DNA of 7,558 bases from Candidatus Heimdallarchaeota archaeon. Its GTDB lineage: Archaea; Asgardarchaeota; Heimdallarchaeia; JABLTI01. The stretch spans positions 1 to 7,558 of the forward strand of contig DAOVHJ010000119.1 of NCBI GenBank assembly GCA_030671945.1, in the 5' to 3' direction. Every line of letters starts with the position of its first letter. The stretch's first letter is position 1. Below, piece by piece: positions 1 to 5,435 of the stretch. The notes beneath the pieces are model-generated. The model ran no database searches. It worked only from the letters and a program-made list of their open reading frames with translations, and was not told the DNA's origin. The translations under genes were made by a program, and so were the position numbers.

Positions 1-322
1 ATTCATTGCCTAGATTTAAGAAATATTTGTGATCAGCTTGAAAATCAACTAATAGAGCTCGTGCAAAATCTAGTATAATTTCTAAGAATGAGTCATTCGT
101 CTCAAGATCAATTACCTGCATGTTGAACTGTATTTTTGCTAGTTCACAGTACTCTCTTAATTTCTTTAAACTCTCTTCTATATCTTTATAGTTTGGAGTT
201 CCTTTTCTTGTATCACTTTTCGAAACAAATACGACAATTTTTGATGATGTGTGGAGTCTGTCAAAATCAATTACTCTTTGATAATCCTTCTTTAAAGGGG
301 CGATTTGTATTTGGTTCGTCAT
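1..322 (-). CDS. CARF-like (Csa3 / HFX_2341, DUF6293-like) sensor or regulator, N-terminal part only
   Basis: Reading the minus strand from ATG at 322 gives 107 codons without a stop, running off the left edge. Seen: MTNQIQIAPL start, a hydrophobic strand KIVVFVS (28-34), a charged helix (45-62), a second strand MQVIDLE (68-74), a helix FLEIILDFARALL (79-91), then YFLNLGNE at the edge. This strand-helix order, ending where Csa3 and HFX_2341 proteins carry a glycine-containing nucleotide-binding loop after 'vNlS/vNvS', fits the N-terminal Rossmann domain of the CARF superfamily. Such proteins usually bind a cyclic oligonucleotide or other nucleotide and carry a C-terminal helix-turn-helix, but that part lies outside the window. 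An in-frame TAG lies nine codons upstream, so the start is 322 or the nearby TTG. The family call is from fold pattern and memory; a generic Rossmann regulator is the alternative. Confidence 0.6.
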   Translation of the reverse strand, partial: MTNQIQIAPLKKDYQRVIDFDRLHTSSKIVVFVSKSDTRKGTPNYKDIEESLKKLREYCELAKIQFNMQVIDLETNDSFLEIILDFARALLVDFQADHKYFLNLGNE

Positions 323-349
323 GTATTTCAAATCCCATGGTATGTGCTA

Positions 350-356
350 CTATATG
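350..356 (-). promoter_or_regulatory. Possible TATA box for the CARF-like gene
   Basis: The minus strand reads CATATAG, centred about 31 bases upstream of the ATG at 322. That spacing suits a leaderless or nearly leaderless archaeal transcript. No good SD motif precedes 322, which agrees with a leaderless message. The AT-rich background makes this tentative. Confidence 0.3.
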
Positions 357-370
357 AAATATTGAGTATA

Positions 371-396
371 AAAATTTCACTGTTTAGTGAAAATTT
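371..396. repeat. Inverted repeat TTTCAC-N6-GTGAAA: operator or terminator
   Basis: Arms TTTCAC (375-380) and GTGAAA (387-392) flank the 6-base loop TGTTTA. After one A:A mismatch, three more A:T pairs extend the stem. The dyad lies 30-55 bases past the stop of the Arf-like gene and 50-75 bases before the start of the CARF-like gene, both on the minus strand. On that strand the right arm is followed by TTTTT, so it could end Arf transcription. Equally, its position and symmetry suit an operator for the downstream regulator. Confidence 0.4.
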
Positions 397-400
397 GTCA

Positions 401-414
401 ATTTTTTAAAAAAT
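401..414. repeat. Perfect 14-base AT palindrome, possible bidirectional terminator
   Basis: ATTTTTTAAAAAAT is fully self-complementary and gives a T6 run on both strands, 12-25 bases past the Arf stop codon. Oligo-T tracts are the core of archaeal intrinsic terminators, so this is a plausible end for the Arf transcript. Chance occurrence in AT-rich spacer is possible. Confidence 0.3.
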
Positions 415-425
415 AATGCAATTTT

Positions 426-1001
426 TTATTTTAACTCTTGAATCTTATCAACAAGCCAAAAAATTGCTGTTTCTACTCCATCACCAAATTTCGCTGATGT
501 AGGCAGGATATTGAATGATCGTCCGACTAATTGTGAAATATCATAAAGCTTTATGGATTCCTGCGTTGTTAGTGGATTTTGCTCTTTGAGATCTTGCTTG
601 TTTATTAGTATGAGAATTGGAATATGCGTTTCTACTAATGTCAACATGTAATCAAAATTAAATTTACTTTCCTCAAAAACTGTAGTGTCAATTTTTGATT
701 TTACTGTACCGTCAATAACATATATCACAGCATCAGCTTGACTTACCCCTAGACTCCAAAGACTTTCCCGGTATAGTTCTTGCCCACCTACATCAATAGC
801 TGATAATGACCAGCCACCGATATTAATGGGGTTTTGTCGAATATCTATACCTAAAGTTGTACGAGGATCCTTCATAACTGGTTGACCTGTTTCCAAATAA
901 CGTACTAATGTTGTTTTTCCTGCTCCTGATGCCCCTAGAATCACTATGCTAGCTTTTTGTTCCACTTTTTTTGTACCAAAGATTTTGGATAACCAACTCA
1001 A
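426..1001 (-). CDS. Arf-family small GTPase
   Basis: This 191-residue protein is a single Ras-like GTPase domain of normal Arf length. Motifs in order: P-loop GASGAGKTT (23-31), switch I threonine in RTTLG (47-51), switch II DVGGQE (70-75, the Arf-type form with the GTP-hydrolysis Gln), NKQD guanine-specificity motif (134-137) and TSAK (168-171). The N-terminus has no Gly2, so no myristoylation site, but MSWLSKIFG could form a short amphipathic, membrane-touching helix as in Arf/Sar proteins. The role in archaea is unknown; in eukaryotes Arf proteins recruit coats and effectors to membranes. The start is TTG at 1001, fixed by a near-perfect SD five bases upstream. Its neighbours are a CARF-like regulator downstream and a gene remnant upstream, so it is probably transcribed alone or with the former. 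Arf-like GTPases are expanded in Asgard archaea, though not exclusive to them. Confidence 0.9.
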   Translation of the reverse strand: MSWLSKIFGTKKVEQKASIVILGASGAGKTTLVRYLETGQPVMKDPRTTLGIDIRQNPINIGGWSLSAIDVGGQELYRESLWSLGVSQADAVIYVIDGTVKSKIDTTVFEESKFNFDYMLTLVETHIPILILINKQDLKEQNPLTTQESIKLYDISQLVGRSFNILPTSAKFGDGVETAIFWLVDKIQELK

Positions 1002-1006
1002 TTATT

Positions 1007-1013
1007 TCACCTC
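1007..1013 (-). promoter_or_regulatory. Shine-Dalgarno site deciding the TTG start of the Arf-like gene
   Basis: The minus strand reads GAGGTGA, fully complementary to the 16S rRNA 3' end, with a 5-base spacer to TTG at 1001. No ATG offers a better start, so this site establishes the unusual start codon. Confidence 0.8.
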
Positions 1014-1063
1014 GATTTAAAGATTGAATTAACTATTCTTAGGATATTGTAATATGGTGATTT

Positions 1064-1107
1064 TTTAATCTTAGTCTTTCTGCACATTGAATTTGTTAAA
1101 GATTAAA
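1064..1107. repeat. 9-bp inverted repeat with 26-base spacer upstream of the Arf-like gene
   Basis: TTTAATCTT (1064-1072) and AAGATTAAA (1099-1107) are perfect reverse complements. They lie between the remnant's stop and the Arf start, where an Arf promoter would be expected; the minus strand also reads GATTAAAAAATC here. It may be an operator or a chance AT-rich match. Confidence 0.25.
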
Positions 1108-1121
1108 TAATTAGTAAGTAA

Positions 1122-1345
1122 TTACTTTTTTGGTTCTTTTTTAGTTTTTGATATTTTTTCTACAATTAACTCTAAATCTTTATGATATTTTGGAATAGAC
1201 ATTGCTAAAGCTTTCAATAGAAGCAATTTTTCCAATGATATAACTAGATAATCATTTTCAACAACGGCATTATGAATTAAGTTTTCATAGATGTGCCATC
1301 GAATAGATTTCCTAAATCAATAGTCATCATAAAACCCAATCGTTT
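1122..1345 (-). pseudogene. Frameshifted remnant resembling a nucleotidyltransferase C-terminus
   Basis: The gap between the YaaA-like and Arf-like genes is not empty. Directly after the YaaA-like stop, in the same frame, comes KRLGFMMTIDLGNLFDGTS (ATGs at 1330 and 1327), ending at TAA 1279-1277. A second frame then carries YENLIHNAVVENDYLVIS and EKLLLLKALAM, followed by a lysine-rich tail, stopping at TAA 1124-1122. Joined near 1290 the two give a coherent protein: an acidic 'vDl' strand, 'dG-sYE-a', 'visLE-Ll-lKala', then 'KDle-i'. This is the layout of the C-terminal half of stand-alone nucleotidyltransferases (MNT/DUF6036-like). No N-terminal catalytic GS...D-x-D half is present, so the fragment looks like a decayed gene. 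Alternatives are a sequencing error in a small intact gene or programmed frameshifting. No start codon serves the second frame before an internal Met, which argues against an independent small gene. Confidence 0.5.
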
Positions 1346-2044
1346 TCAGTCTATTTTTCTGAGCATATCAAGCATTTGTATAAGATCTTCTGGTGTTTCC
1401 AGTATTTCTAACAATGCTTTTTCTGGATTCTTCTGGTTCTTAACGAACCTTGTAGTTAAAAGTAACAGATCACCTTTGTATCCAACCACACCATGAATAG
1501 GACCTAACCCGAGATGTGATGCTTCTTGAACTGCTATATTGTCAGCCGGTAAAGTAATCACTTTCTCTGAAATCGATTTTGTAAAAGCAATTGTTGCACA
1601 CGGCAAATCCTTATCCCAATCGCCTAATGCTGTAAGATAGGTTTTACCTAGAGCCAAGTACATTAAATCTGGTTTCTCTTTCTCAACAATTTCCTGAAAA
1701 TCATCTGGTATTCTGAGAGCTCTTGCTCTTTCAATTAAATCTTCATTATTCATTTGCGAAAAAGAGCAGTTATAGGGAGGAACAAACTCGTTCTCTTCTA
1801 CAATTCCAAATCCGGCAGAAACAATGTAAAAACTTACATCAAAGAAATCTCTTAATTGTGTTACAGCTGAATTAATACTTATATTCAATGATCCTCGATA
1901 CAAATTCCTTGCAGTACGTTTTTCAGGAAATCGATCCACAAATGAATCTTTCATTTCCTTCATAACAATATCTTTGCATCTAGGTTCTGTTGGATATGAG
2001 ATTGATTTCCTTTTACTACATGAAGCGAATACCAATATTTTCAT
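1346..2044 (-). CDS. YaaA / DUF6884-like protein
   Basis: This 232-residue soluble protein opens with the strand MKILVFASCSKRK. The CSxxK motif (Cys9, Ser10, Lys11-Lys13) at the N-terminus is typical of the DUF6884/YaaA-like group. Later hallmarks also match: RNLYRG (46-51, 'a-eLY-g'), SAGFGIVEENE (76-86, the 'SAkyGlv' motif) and PPYNCSF (89-95). The C-terminal third is less familiar and contains GPIHGVVGYKGDLLLL (181-196). Relatives include E. coli YaaA (peroxide stress) and many uncharacterised proteins near mobile or defence genes; the biochemical activity of this group is not settled. It starts at ATG with a good SD inside the end of the SLOG gene, only 5 bases after that gene's stop, so the two are almost surely co-transcribed. 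A distant relation to the archaeosine-enzyme CS/PY domain is an alternative. Confidence 0.65.
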   Translation of the reverse strand: MKILVFASCSKRKSISYPTEPRCKDIVMKEMKDSFVDRFPEKRTARNLYRGSLNISINSAVTQLRDFFDVSFYIVSAGFGIVEENEFVPPYNCSFSQMNNEDLIERARALRIPDDFQEIVEKEKPDLMYLALGKTYLTALGDWDKDLPCATIAFTKSISEKVITLPADNIAVQEASHLGLGPIHGVVGYKGDLLLLTTRFVKNQKNPEKALLEILETPEDLIQMLDMLRKID

Positions 2045-2049
2045 TATAT

Positions 2050-2919
2050 CTATTCTCCTATTTCATCCTCATCTTTAGATTGTGTAATAGAAATTAAGTC
2101 CACTAACTTCCTTACAAATTGATTATCCATATTAATACTAAATAAATGCTCCTCAGCAAAGGTCTTTTTCGCCAAGATCATTTCATGACTATCTAGTTCT
2201 TCCAAATAAGCTTGAACCATAGCAAGAGGTATTTTTAGCTGATCCGAGAGTTCTTGAGGGGACAGGGTTTTTTTGGTAATTAAAGCATTAATAATCGCTA
2301 ATCTATTTCTATTTGAGATTAATTCCAAGTGAGTAGGTAATTCGATCTTTGTTATGACATCAATTCTTTTCTCTTTCTTAGCTCGATCTTGTGCAAATTG
2401 CTTAGCCCTTTCCAAGGCTTCTTCGTCATTATCTACTAAATAAACCAATTGTGAAGATCGCATTTTCTGGAATGCTGGCTCTAATGAAGTAAAAACTGAA
2501 GCTGAAACTCCTCCAGCTTTTGAAAAAATAACAACATGTAATCCCAAATCTACTGCGAGAGATATCTGCACACCAGTTTCTGTTCCCCCACCAATTGCTA
2601 TGAGACAATCAGCAGAATAAATTAAAGGCCAACAATATTCATTGCCAGAAAATGTAGATGCAATGTTCAAATGAGACAATTCATTTCCTTCTTCCTTATA
2701 GTTCCCGGGAAGAATGTTTGCTGACATACCTCCTGCATCATTAACTCCTTTTGTAACAGCTTCTGCAACACCAGTATTTCCGCTAACGAGTACGACGATA
2801 TTCAAGGTTCTTCCAAGTGCAAAACCTAGTTTATATGAAAAATCCCAAGCAGACTTGTCCTGCTCTACATCCATATCTAGATTTTTGCTACCAACTACTG
2901 CGATTTGAAGCTTTCTCAT
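2050..2919 (-). CDS. SLOG-fold (TIGR00725/LOG-like) sensor fused to a winged helix-turn-helix
   Basis: The 289-residue protein has two parts. Residues 1-180 form a SLOG Rossmann domain: IAVVGS (6-11), VVLVSGNTGVAEAVTKG (42-58), Asn and Phe-containing loop STFSGNEYCW (88-97), SADCLIAIGGGTETG (102-116) and HVVIFS (128-133). Residues about 195-265 look like an ArsR-type winged helix, with ELSDQL (223-228) and a recognition-helix-like segment MVQAYLEELDSHEMI (234-248). LOG enzymes have PGGxGTxxE; here the aligned stretch is GGGTETGVQ, so the catalytic Glu is Gln118 and the central Gly is Glu114. This argues for ligand binding rather than phosphoribohydrolase activity. SLOG domains are known as nucleotide-ligand sensors or enzymes in conflict systems; a role as nucleotide-responsive repressor or activator is inferred. 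An in-frame TGA lies six codons upstream and ATG 2919 is the first start after it. It leads the operon with the YaaA-like gene and faces the HD gene. Confidence 0.8.
   Translation of the reverse strand: MRKLQIAVVGSKNLDMDVEQDKSAWDFSYKLGFALGRTLNIVVLVSGNTGVAEAVTKGVNDAGGMSANILPGNYKEEGNELSHLNIASTFSGNEYCWPLIYSADCLIAIGGGTETGVQISLAVDLGLHVVIFSKAGGVSASVFTSLEPAFQKMRSSQLVYLVDNDEEALERAKQFAQDRAKKEKRIDVITKIELPTHLELISNRNRLAIINALITKKTLSPQELSDQLKIPLAMVQAYLEELDSHEMILAKKTFAEEHLFSINMDNQFVRKLVDLISITQSKDEDEIGE
2055..2059 (-). promoter_or_regulatory. Shine-Dalgarno site for the YaaA-like gene, inside the SLOG gene
   Basis: The minus strand reads AGGAG, 10 bases before ATG 2044 and overlapping the last codons of the upstream gene (GGA GAA TAG). 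This supports translational linkage of the operon. Confidence 0.6.
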
Positions 2920-2940
2920 GGATGAGAAGTAGTTTCAAGC

Positions 2941-2951
2941 TTTTTTTTATC
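2941..2951 (-). promoter_or_regulatory. TATA-like box for the SLOG/YaaA operon
   Basis: The minus strand reads GATAAAAAAAA, centred about 28 bases before ATG 2919, the spacing of a leaderless archaeal transcript. No SD precedes this start, which is consistent. Confidence 0.4.
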
Positions 2952-2967
2952 TTTCGATGTCACTAAT

Positions 2968-2996
2968 TTATCCATGTGATAGAATTATAAGGATAA
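2968..2996. promoter_or_regulatory. Inverted TTATCC/GGATAA pair flanking the HD-gene TATA box: candidate operator
   Basis: TTATCC (2968-2973) and GGATAA (2991-2996) are exact reverse complements, 17 bases apart. Between them is AATTATAA (2983-2990), a TATA-like element that would place the HD transcript start near 3011-3014. An overlapping shorter dyad, TATC-N5-GATA, spans 2969-2981. A site that brackets the TATA box between a winged-helix regulator gene and its divergent neighbour is a natural operator candidate; binding by the SLOG protein is inference. Confidence 0.35.
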
Positions 2997-3044
2997 TTCA
3001 TTAATAGTTGATGAAGGAATAAATTGTCTTAAAAGAATGATTAT

Positions 3045-4388
3045 TTGCTTTCTGGGGTACAAAATTTGATTGTAAGAGATCCTGTACATGGTGACATTAA
3101 ATTCAGTGATAGTGAAGCGAGAGTTATTGATTGTTTGCAAGTTCAAAGATTACGTGGTGTAAAACAACTTGGAACTACTTATTTGGTTTATCCCGGAGCA
3201 ATGCACACTAGATTCGATCATTCGATAGGTACCAGTTTTTTAGCTAAGATAATAATTCAAAATGTGAAACAAAATGGGTATTCAATAGATAAGGAAACTG
3301 AAGAACTCATCTCAATTGCAGGTGTAGTTCATGATATTACCCATGTTCCATACGGACATACTTTTGAAGATGAGCGAAAAATCTTTGAGAGACATGATAA
3401 GAGTGAAAACTTCAGGAAAGTACTTTCAAAAGGTGAGTTAGGAGACTTATTGGAGGAATTAGGATACAAGAATGAAATCTTGAAAATGTTATCCCAAAAA
3501 GATCCCACTATAAAGTCTCGAGAGGATCCATGGAAAGGACAAGTTATTAATGATACAATTTGTGCTGACTTGTTGGATTACATCAGAAGAGATTGTTATT
3601 ACACAGGAATAAACAAGAACTATGATAATCGGGTATTCAATTATTTCATAGTAGAAGATGGAAAACTCGTACTCAATTTTGTGAAGAACCGAATGGAGCG
3701 TTCAGATGCAAGATCGGAAGTTTTGCATTTACTACGATTACGGTATTTCCTTACTGAAAGAGTTTATTTCCATCATGCTAAGCTTTCTTCTGGATCAATG
3801 ATATCAAAAGCAGTTGAACTAGCTGTAAAAGAAGGTCAAATATCTCGAGATGTTCTCTACACTCTAAATGATTGGACTTTGTTTAGTTTTCTAAAAGGTT
3901 ACCCGAAAGAGAAACCAAAGGACTCACCAATCAGAAAATTAGTGGAGAGAGTGGAAAATCGTCAACTTCTGAAAAGAGCATACGTGTTATCTAGTGCAAC
4001 TTTAAGCTCTAGAAAAAGCAGAGATGAATACATTAAGAAATTTAATCCTCCAACCCCTGAAAGAGAACAAGTTGAAGATATGATAATAGATCGATTGCAA
4101 AAAATGACTAAAAAGAATTCAATTAACAAAGCCGATGTAATCATTCATTGTTTAAGCTCTTCATCCTTGAAAGAAGCAGAAGTTTTAATCAAAAACAAAG
4201 ATAAAAAGATCGTTCAATTAAATGTTAGACCTCATCCTTCTGCAGATATTAAAGCTATAGAGGATGGCTATGAAGATCTTTGGCGTATGTATGTTTTTGC
4301 GAATGTAAAATATGCTAAGGAAGTAAACAAAATATGTGAGGAAACATTCGGGAGAGACAGTGAATATTCTCCGAAGAAAAGAAGATAA
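3045..4388 (+). CDS. SAMHD1-like HD-domain dNTP triphosphohydrolase
   Basis: The 447-residue protein matches the human SAMHD1 core closely from its start: RDPVHGDIKF (11-20), CLQVQRLRGVKQLG (30-43), VYPGAMHTRFDHSIG (48-62), GVVHDITHVPYGHTFED (93-109) and ADLLDYIRRDCYYTGI (174-189). Predicted metal ligands are His59, His96, Asp97 and Asp175; Tyr179 and Asp183 match substrate/catalytic residues Tyr315 and Asp319 of SAMHD1, and Gln41 matches Gln149. Asp29, Gln34 and Arg37 fall where SAMHD1 binds allosteric GTP. Such enzymes cleave dNTPs to nucleoside plus triphosphate and can limit DNA synthesis or phage growth. There is no SAM domain. The C-terminal region (about 310-447) resembles the regulatory lobe. 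The start is a TTG; TTG 3066, preceded at 8 bases by GGGG, is an equally good alternative that drops seven residues. Substrate preference cannot be read from sequence. Confidence 0.88.
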   Translation: MLSGVQNLIVRDPVHGDIKFSDSEARVIDCLQVQRLRGVKQLGTTYLVYPGAMHTRFDHSIGTSFLAKIIIQNVKQNGYSIDKETEELISIAGVVHDITHVPYGHTFEDERKIFERHDKSENFRKVLSKGELGDLLEELGYKNEILKMLSQKDPTIKSREDPWKGQVINDTICADLLDYIRRDCYYTGINKNYDNRVFNYFIVEDGKLVLNFVKNRMERSDARSEVLHLLRLRYFLTERVYFHHAKLSSGSMISKAVELAVKEGQISRDVLYTLNDWTLFSFLKGYPKEKPKDSPIRKLVERVENRQLLKRAYVLSSATLSSRKSRDEYIKKFNPPTPEREQVEDMIIDRLQKMTKKNSINKADVIIHCLSSSSLKEAEVLIKNKDKKIVQLNVRPHPSADIKAIEDGYEDLWRMYVFANVKYAKEVNKICEETFGRDSEYSPKKRR

Positions 4389-4390
4389 AA

Positions 4391-4422
4391 AGAAATAAGG
4401 TGGAAAAATCTCACTTATTTCT
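4391..4422. terminator. Shared hairpin between convergent HD and ftr genes
   Basis: AGAAATAAG (4391-4399) pairs perfectly with CTTATTTCT (4414-4422) over a 14-base loop. The two stop codons are 22 bases apart and the right arm lies in the last codons of ftr. On the minus strand the stem is followed by a T5 run, so it suits ftr termination best; plus-strand termination is less clear. Confidence 0.5.
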
Positions 4423-5343
4423 AACTATTTCATTATATAATTCATTTAATTCAATTTTGTGTTTCCCTAATTTGCCACCAAAATTACCAGCTGAAATCTT
4501 CAGAACTCCTTTTACTTTTACTGCTTCTCTTATGGCAATCTTCATTGCATGTTTAACATCATTCATGCTCAAACCATTAATAATAATTTCAGGGATACTT
4601 ACAACACCTTCTGGTACTAAGCTTTCATCTATTTGGTTTCTTAAGGTAGGACAATAAGGATGATTTGTTGTTGGGCCAATATCAGGATGTGGTTGATCTT
4701 CATAAACAGTTTTTGATCCTGCAGAGCAAATGGCAAAAGGAGTAATAATATAAGGTATGTCTATTAACGCGTTCAAGATTTTTTTTCCAGCTTTCAAAGC
4801 AGCTTTTTCGGAATCACACATCAACCAGATATTCCCACCGGAAACACCTATTTGATAACCAACTTCTCGTTCTATAAACCAATCGCCCATCATCAATGGA
4901 ATCTTTATCATTTTTCGATTGAAACGAACTGTTTCTGATTGGTAAACATCACCACAATGACCCACATTTTCCATTAAATCTAGTTTTGTCTTGGATTCAA
5001 GAGCATTGAAAACAGTTGTAGTTGGAATAACCAATATTCCTTGTCTAATCCTTAATCCAAGTTCTTTGTAAAATTTCTTCTTACTTTTCTCTGGATTATT
5101 TGGATCCCAACCACCCCAGATTTGAGTAATAAAACCATGATTCTTGTCTGGAGTTTCATCTCCTCGTATCCAACGTTCTAAACCAGCTTCAGTTCGACCG
5201 ACTACAACTGAAGGTAAAGCTGTGCATTGAGATGCGGTATATTGCATTAATTGTTCATCTCTTAATGTAACCATTAAGCGAACAACCATGCCTTCGAATG
5301 CTTCACAGTAAGTATCTTCGATTTCCACGCCTTCAAGGATCAT
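4411..5343 (-). CDS. ftr: Formylmethanofuran:tetrahydromethanopterin formyltransferase
   Basis: Ftr moves the formyl group between formylmethanofuran and tetrahydromethanopterin (EC 2.3.1.101) in the cytoplasm, a step of the archaeal C1 / Wood-Ljungdahl methyl branch. The match to methanogen Ftr is clear at both ends: GVEIEDTYCEAFEG (5-18) against the family's GVEIEDTFAEAFEA, and KGVLKISAGNFGGKLGKH (278-295) against GVVKISAGNFGGKLGQY. Also seen: IGVSGGNIWLM (165-175), NHPYCPTL (227-234) and PEIIINGL (251-258). Length (310) is close to the usual 296-300. The start is ATG with GAGGT nine bases upstream. It lies downstream of a glycosyltransferase on the same strand with 92 bases and a T7 run between, so it probably has its own transcript; no other C1 gene is in the window. 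Direction of the pathway (CO2 fixation or formyl oxidation) cannot be told from here. Confidence 0.93.
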   Translation of the reverse strand: MILEGVEIEDTYCEAFEGMVVRLMVTLRDEQLMQYTASQCTALPSVVVGRTEAGLERWIRGDETPDKNHGFITQIWGGWDPNNPEKSKKKFYKELGLRIRQGILVIPTTTVFNALESKTKLDLMENVGHCGDVYQSETVRFNRKMIKIPLMMGDWFIEREVGYQIGVSGGNIWLMCDSEKAALKAGKKILNALIDIPYIITPFAICSAGSKTVYEDQPHPDIGPTTNHPYCPTLRNQIDESLVPEGVVSIPEIIINGLSMNDVKHAMKIAIREAVKVKGVLKISAGNFGGKLGKHKIELNELYNEIVRNK

Positions 5344-5352
5344 AAGTTTGAA

Positions 5353-5357
5353 ACCTC
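5353..5357 (-). promoter_or_regulatory. Shine-Dalgarno site for ftr
   Basis: GAGGT on the minus strand, nine bases before ATG 5343, fixes the start that also aligns with the family N-terminus. Confidence 0.6.
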
Positions 5358-5425
5358 GTTGTTATTCCTCTGTTTGATTCTTATTGAAAAACATTTTGCT
5401 CTGATGAAGAGAAATAGATTTGGTT

Positions 5426-5432
5426 AAAAAAA
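5426..5432 (-). terminator. Oligo-T terminator after the glycosyltransferase
   Basis: Seven consecutive T on the minus strand begin three bases past the glycosyltransferase stop codon. Archaeal RNA polymerase terminates at such tracts without a hairpin. It suggests that ftr is not simply co-transcribed with the upstream gene. Confidence 0.45.
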
Positions 5433-5435
5433 CAA

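Noticed and set aside
136..357. Plus-strand open frame of 73 codons
   Set aside because: It is antisense to the minus-strand CARF-like frame, which has far more protein-like composition; the Leu/Ser-rich translation is typical of a shadow frame.
2050..2919. Active LOG-type cytokinin-activating phosphoribohydrolase
   Set aside because: The catalytic Glu of PGGxGTxxE is Gln118 and the motif's central Gly is Glu114, and there is an added winged helix.
4400..4657. Plus-strand open frame opposite the end of ftr
   Set aside because: It is antisense to highly conserved Ftr C-terminal sequence and has no homologous character of its own.
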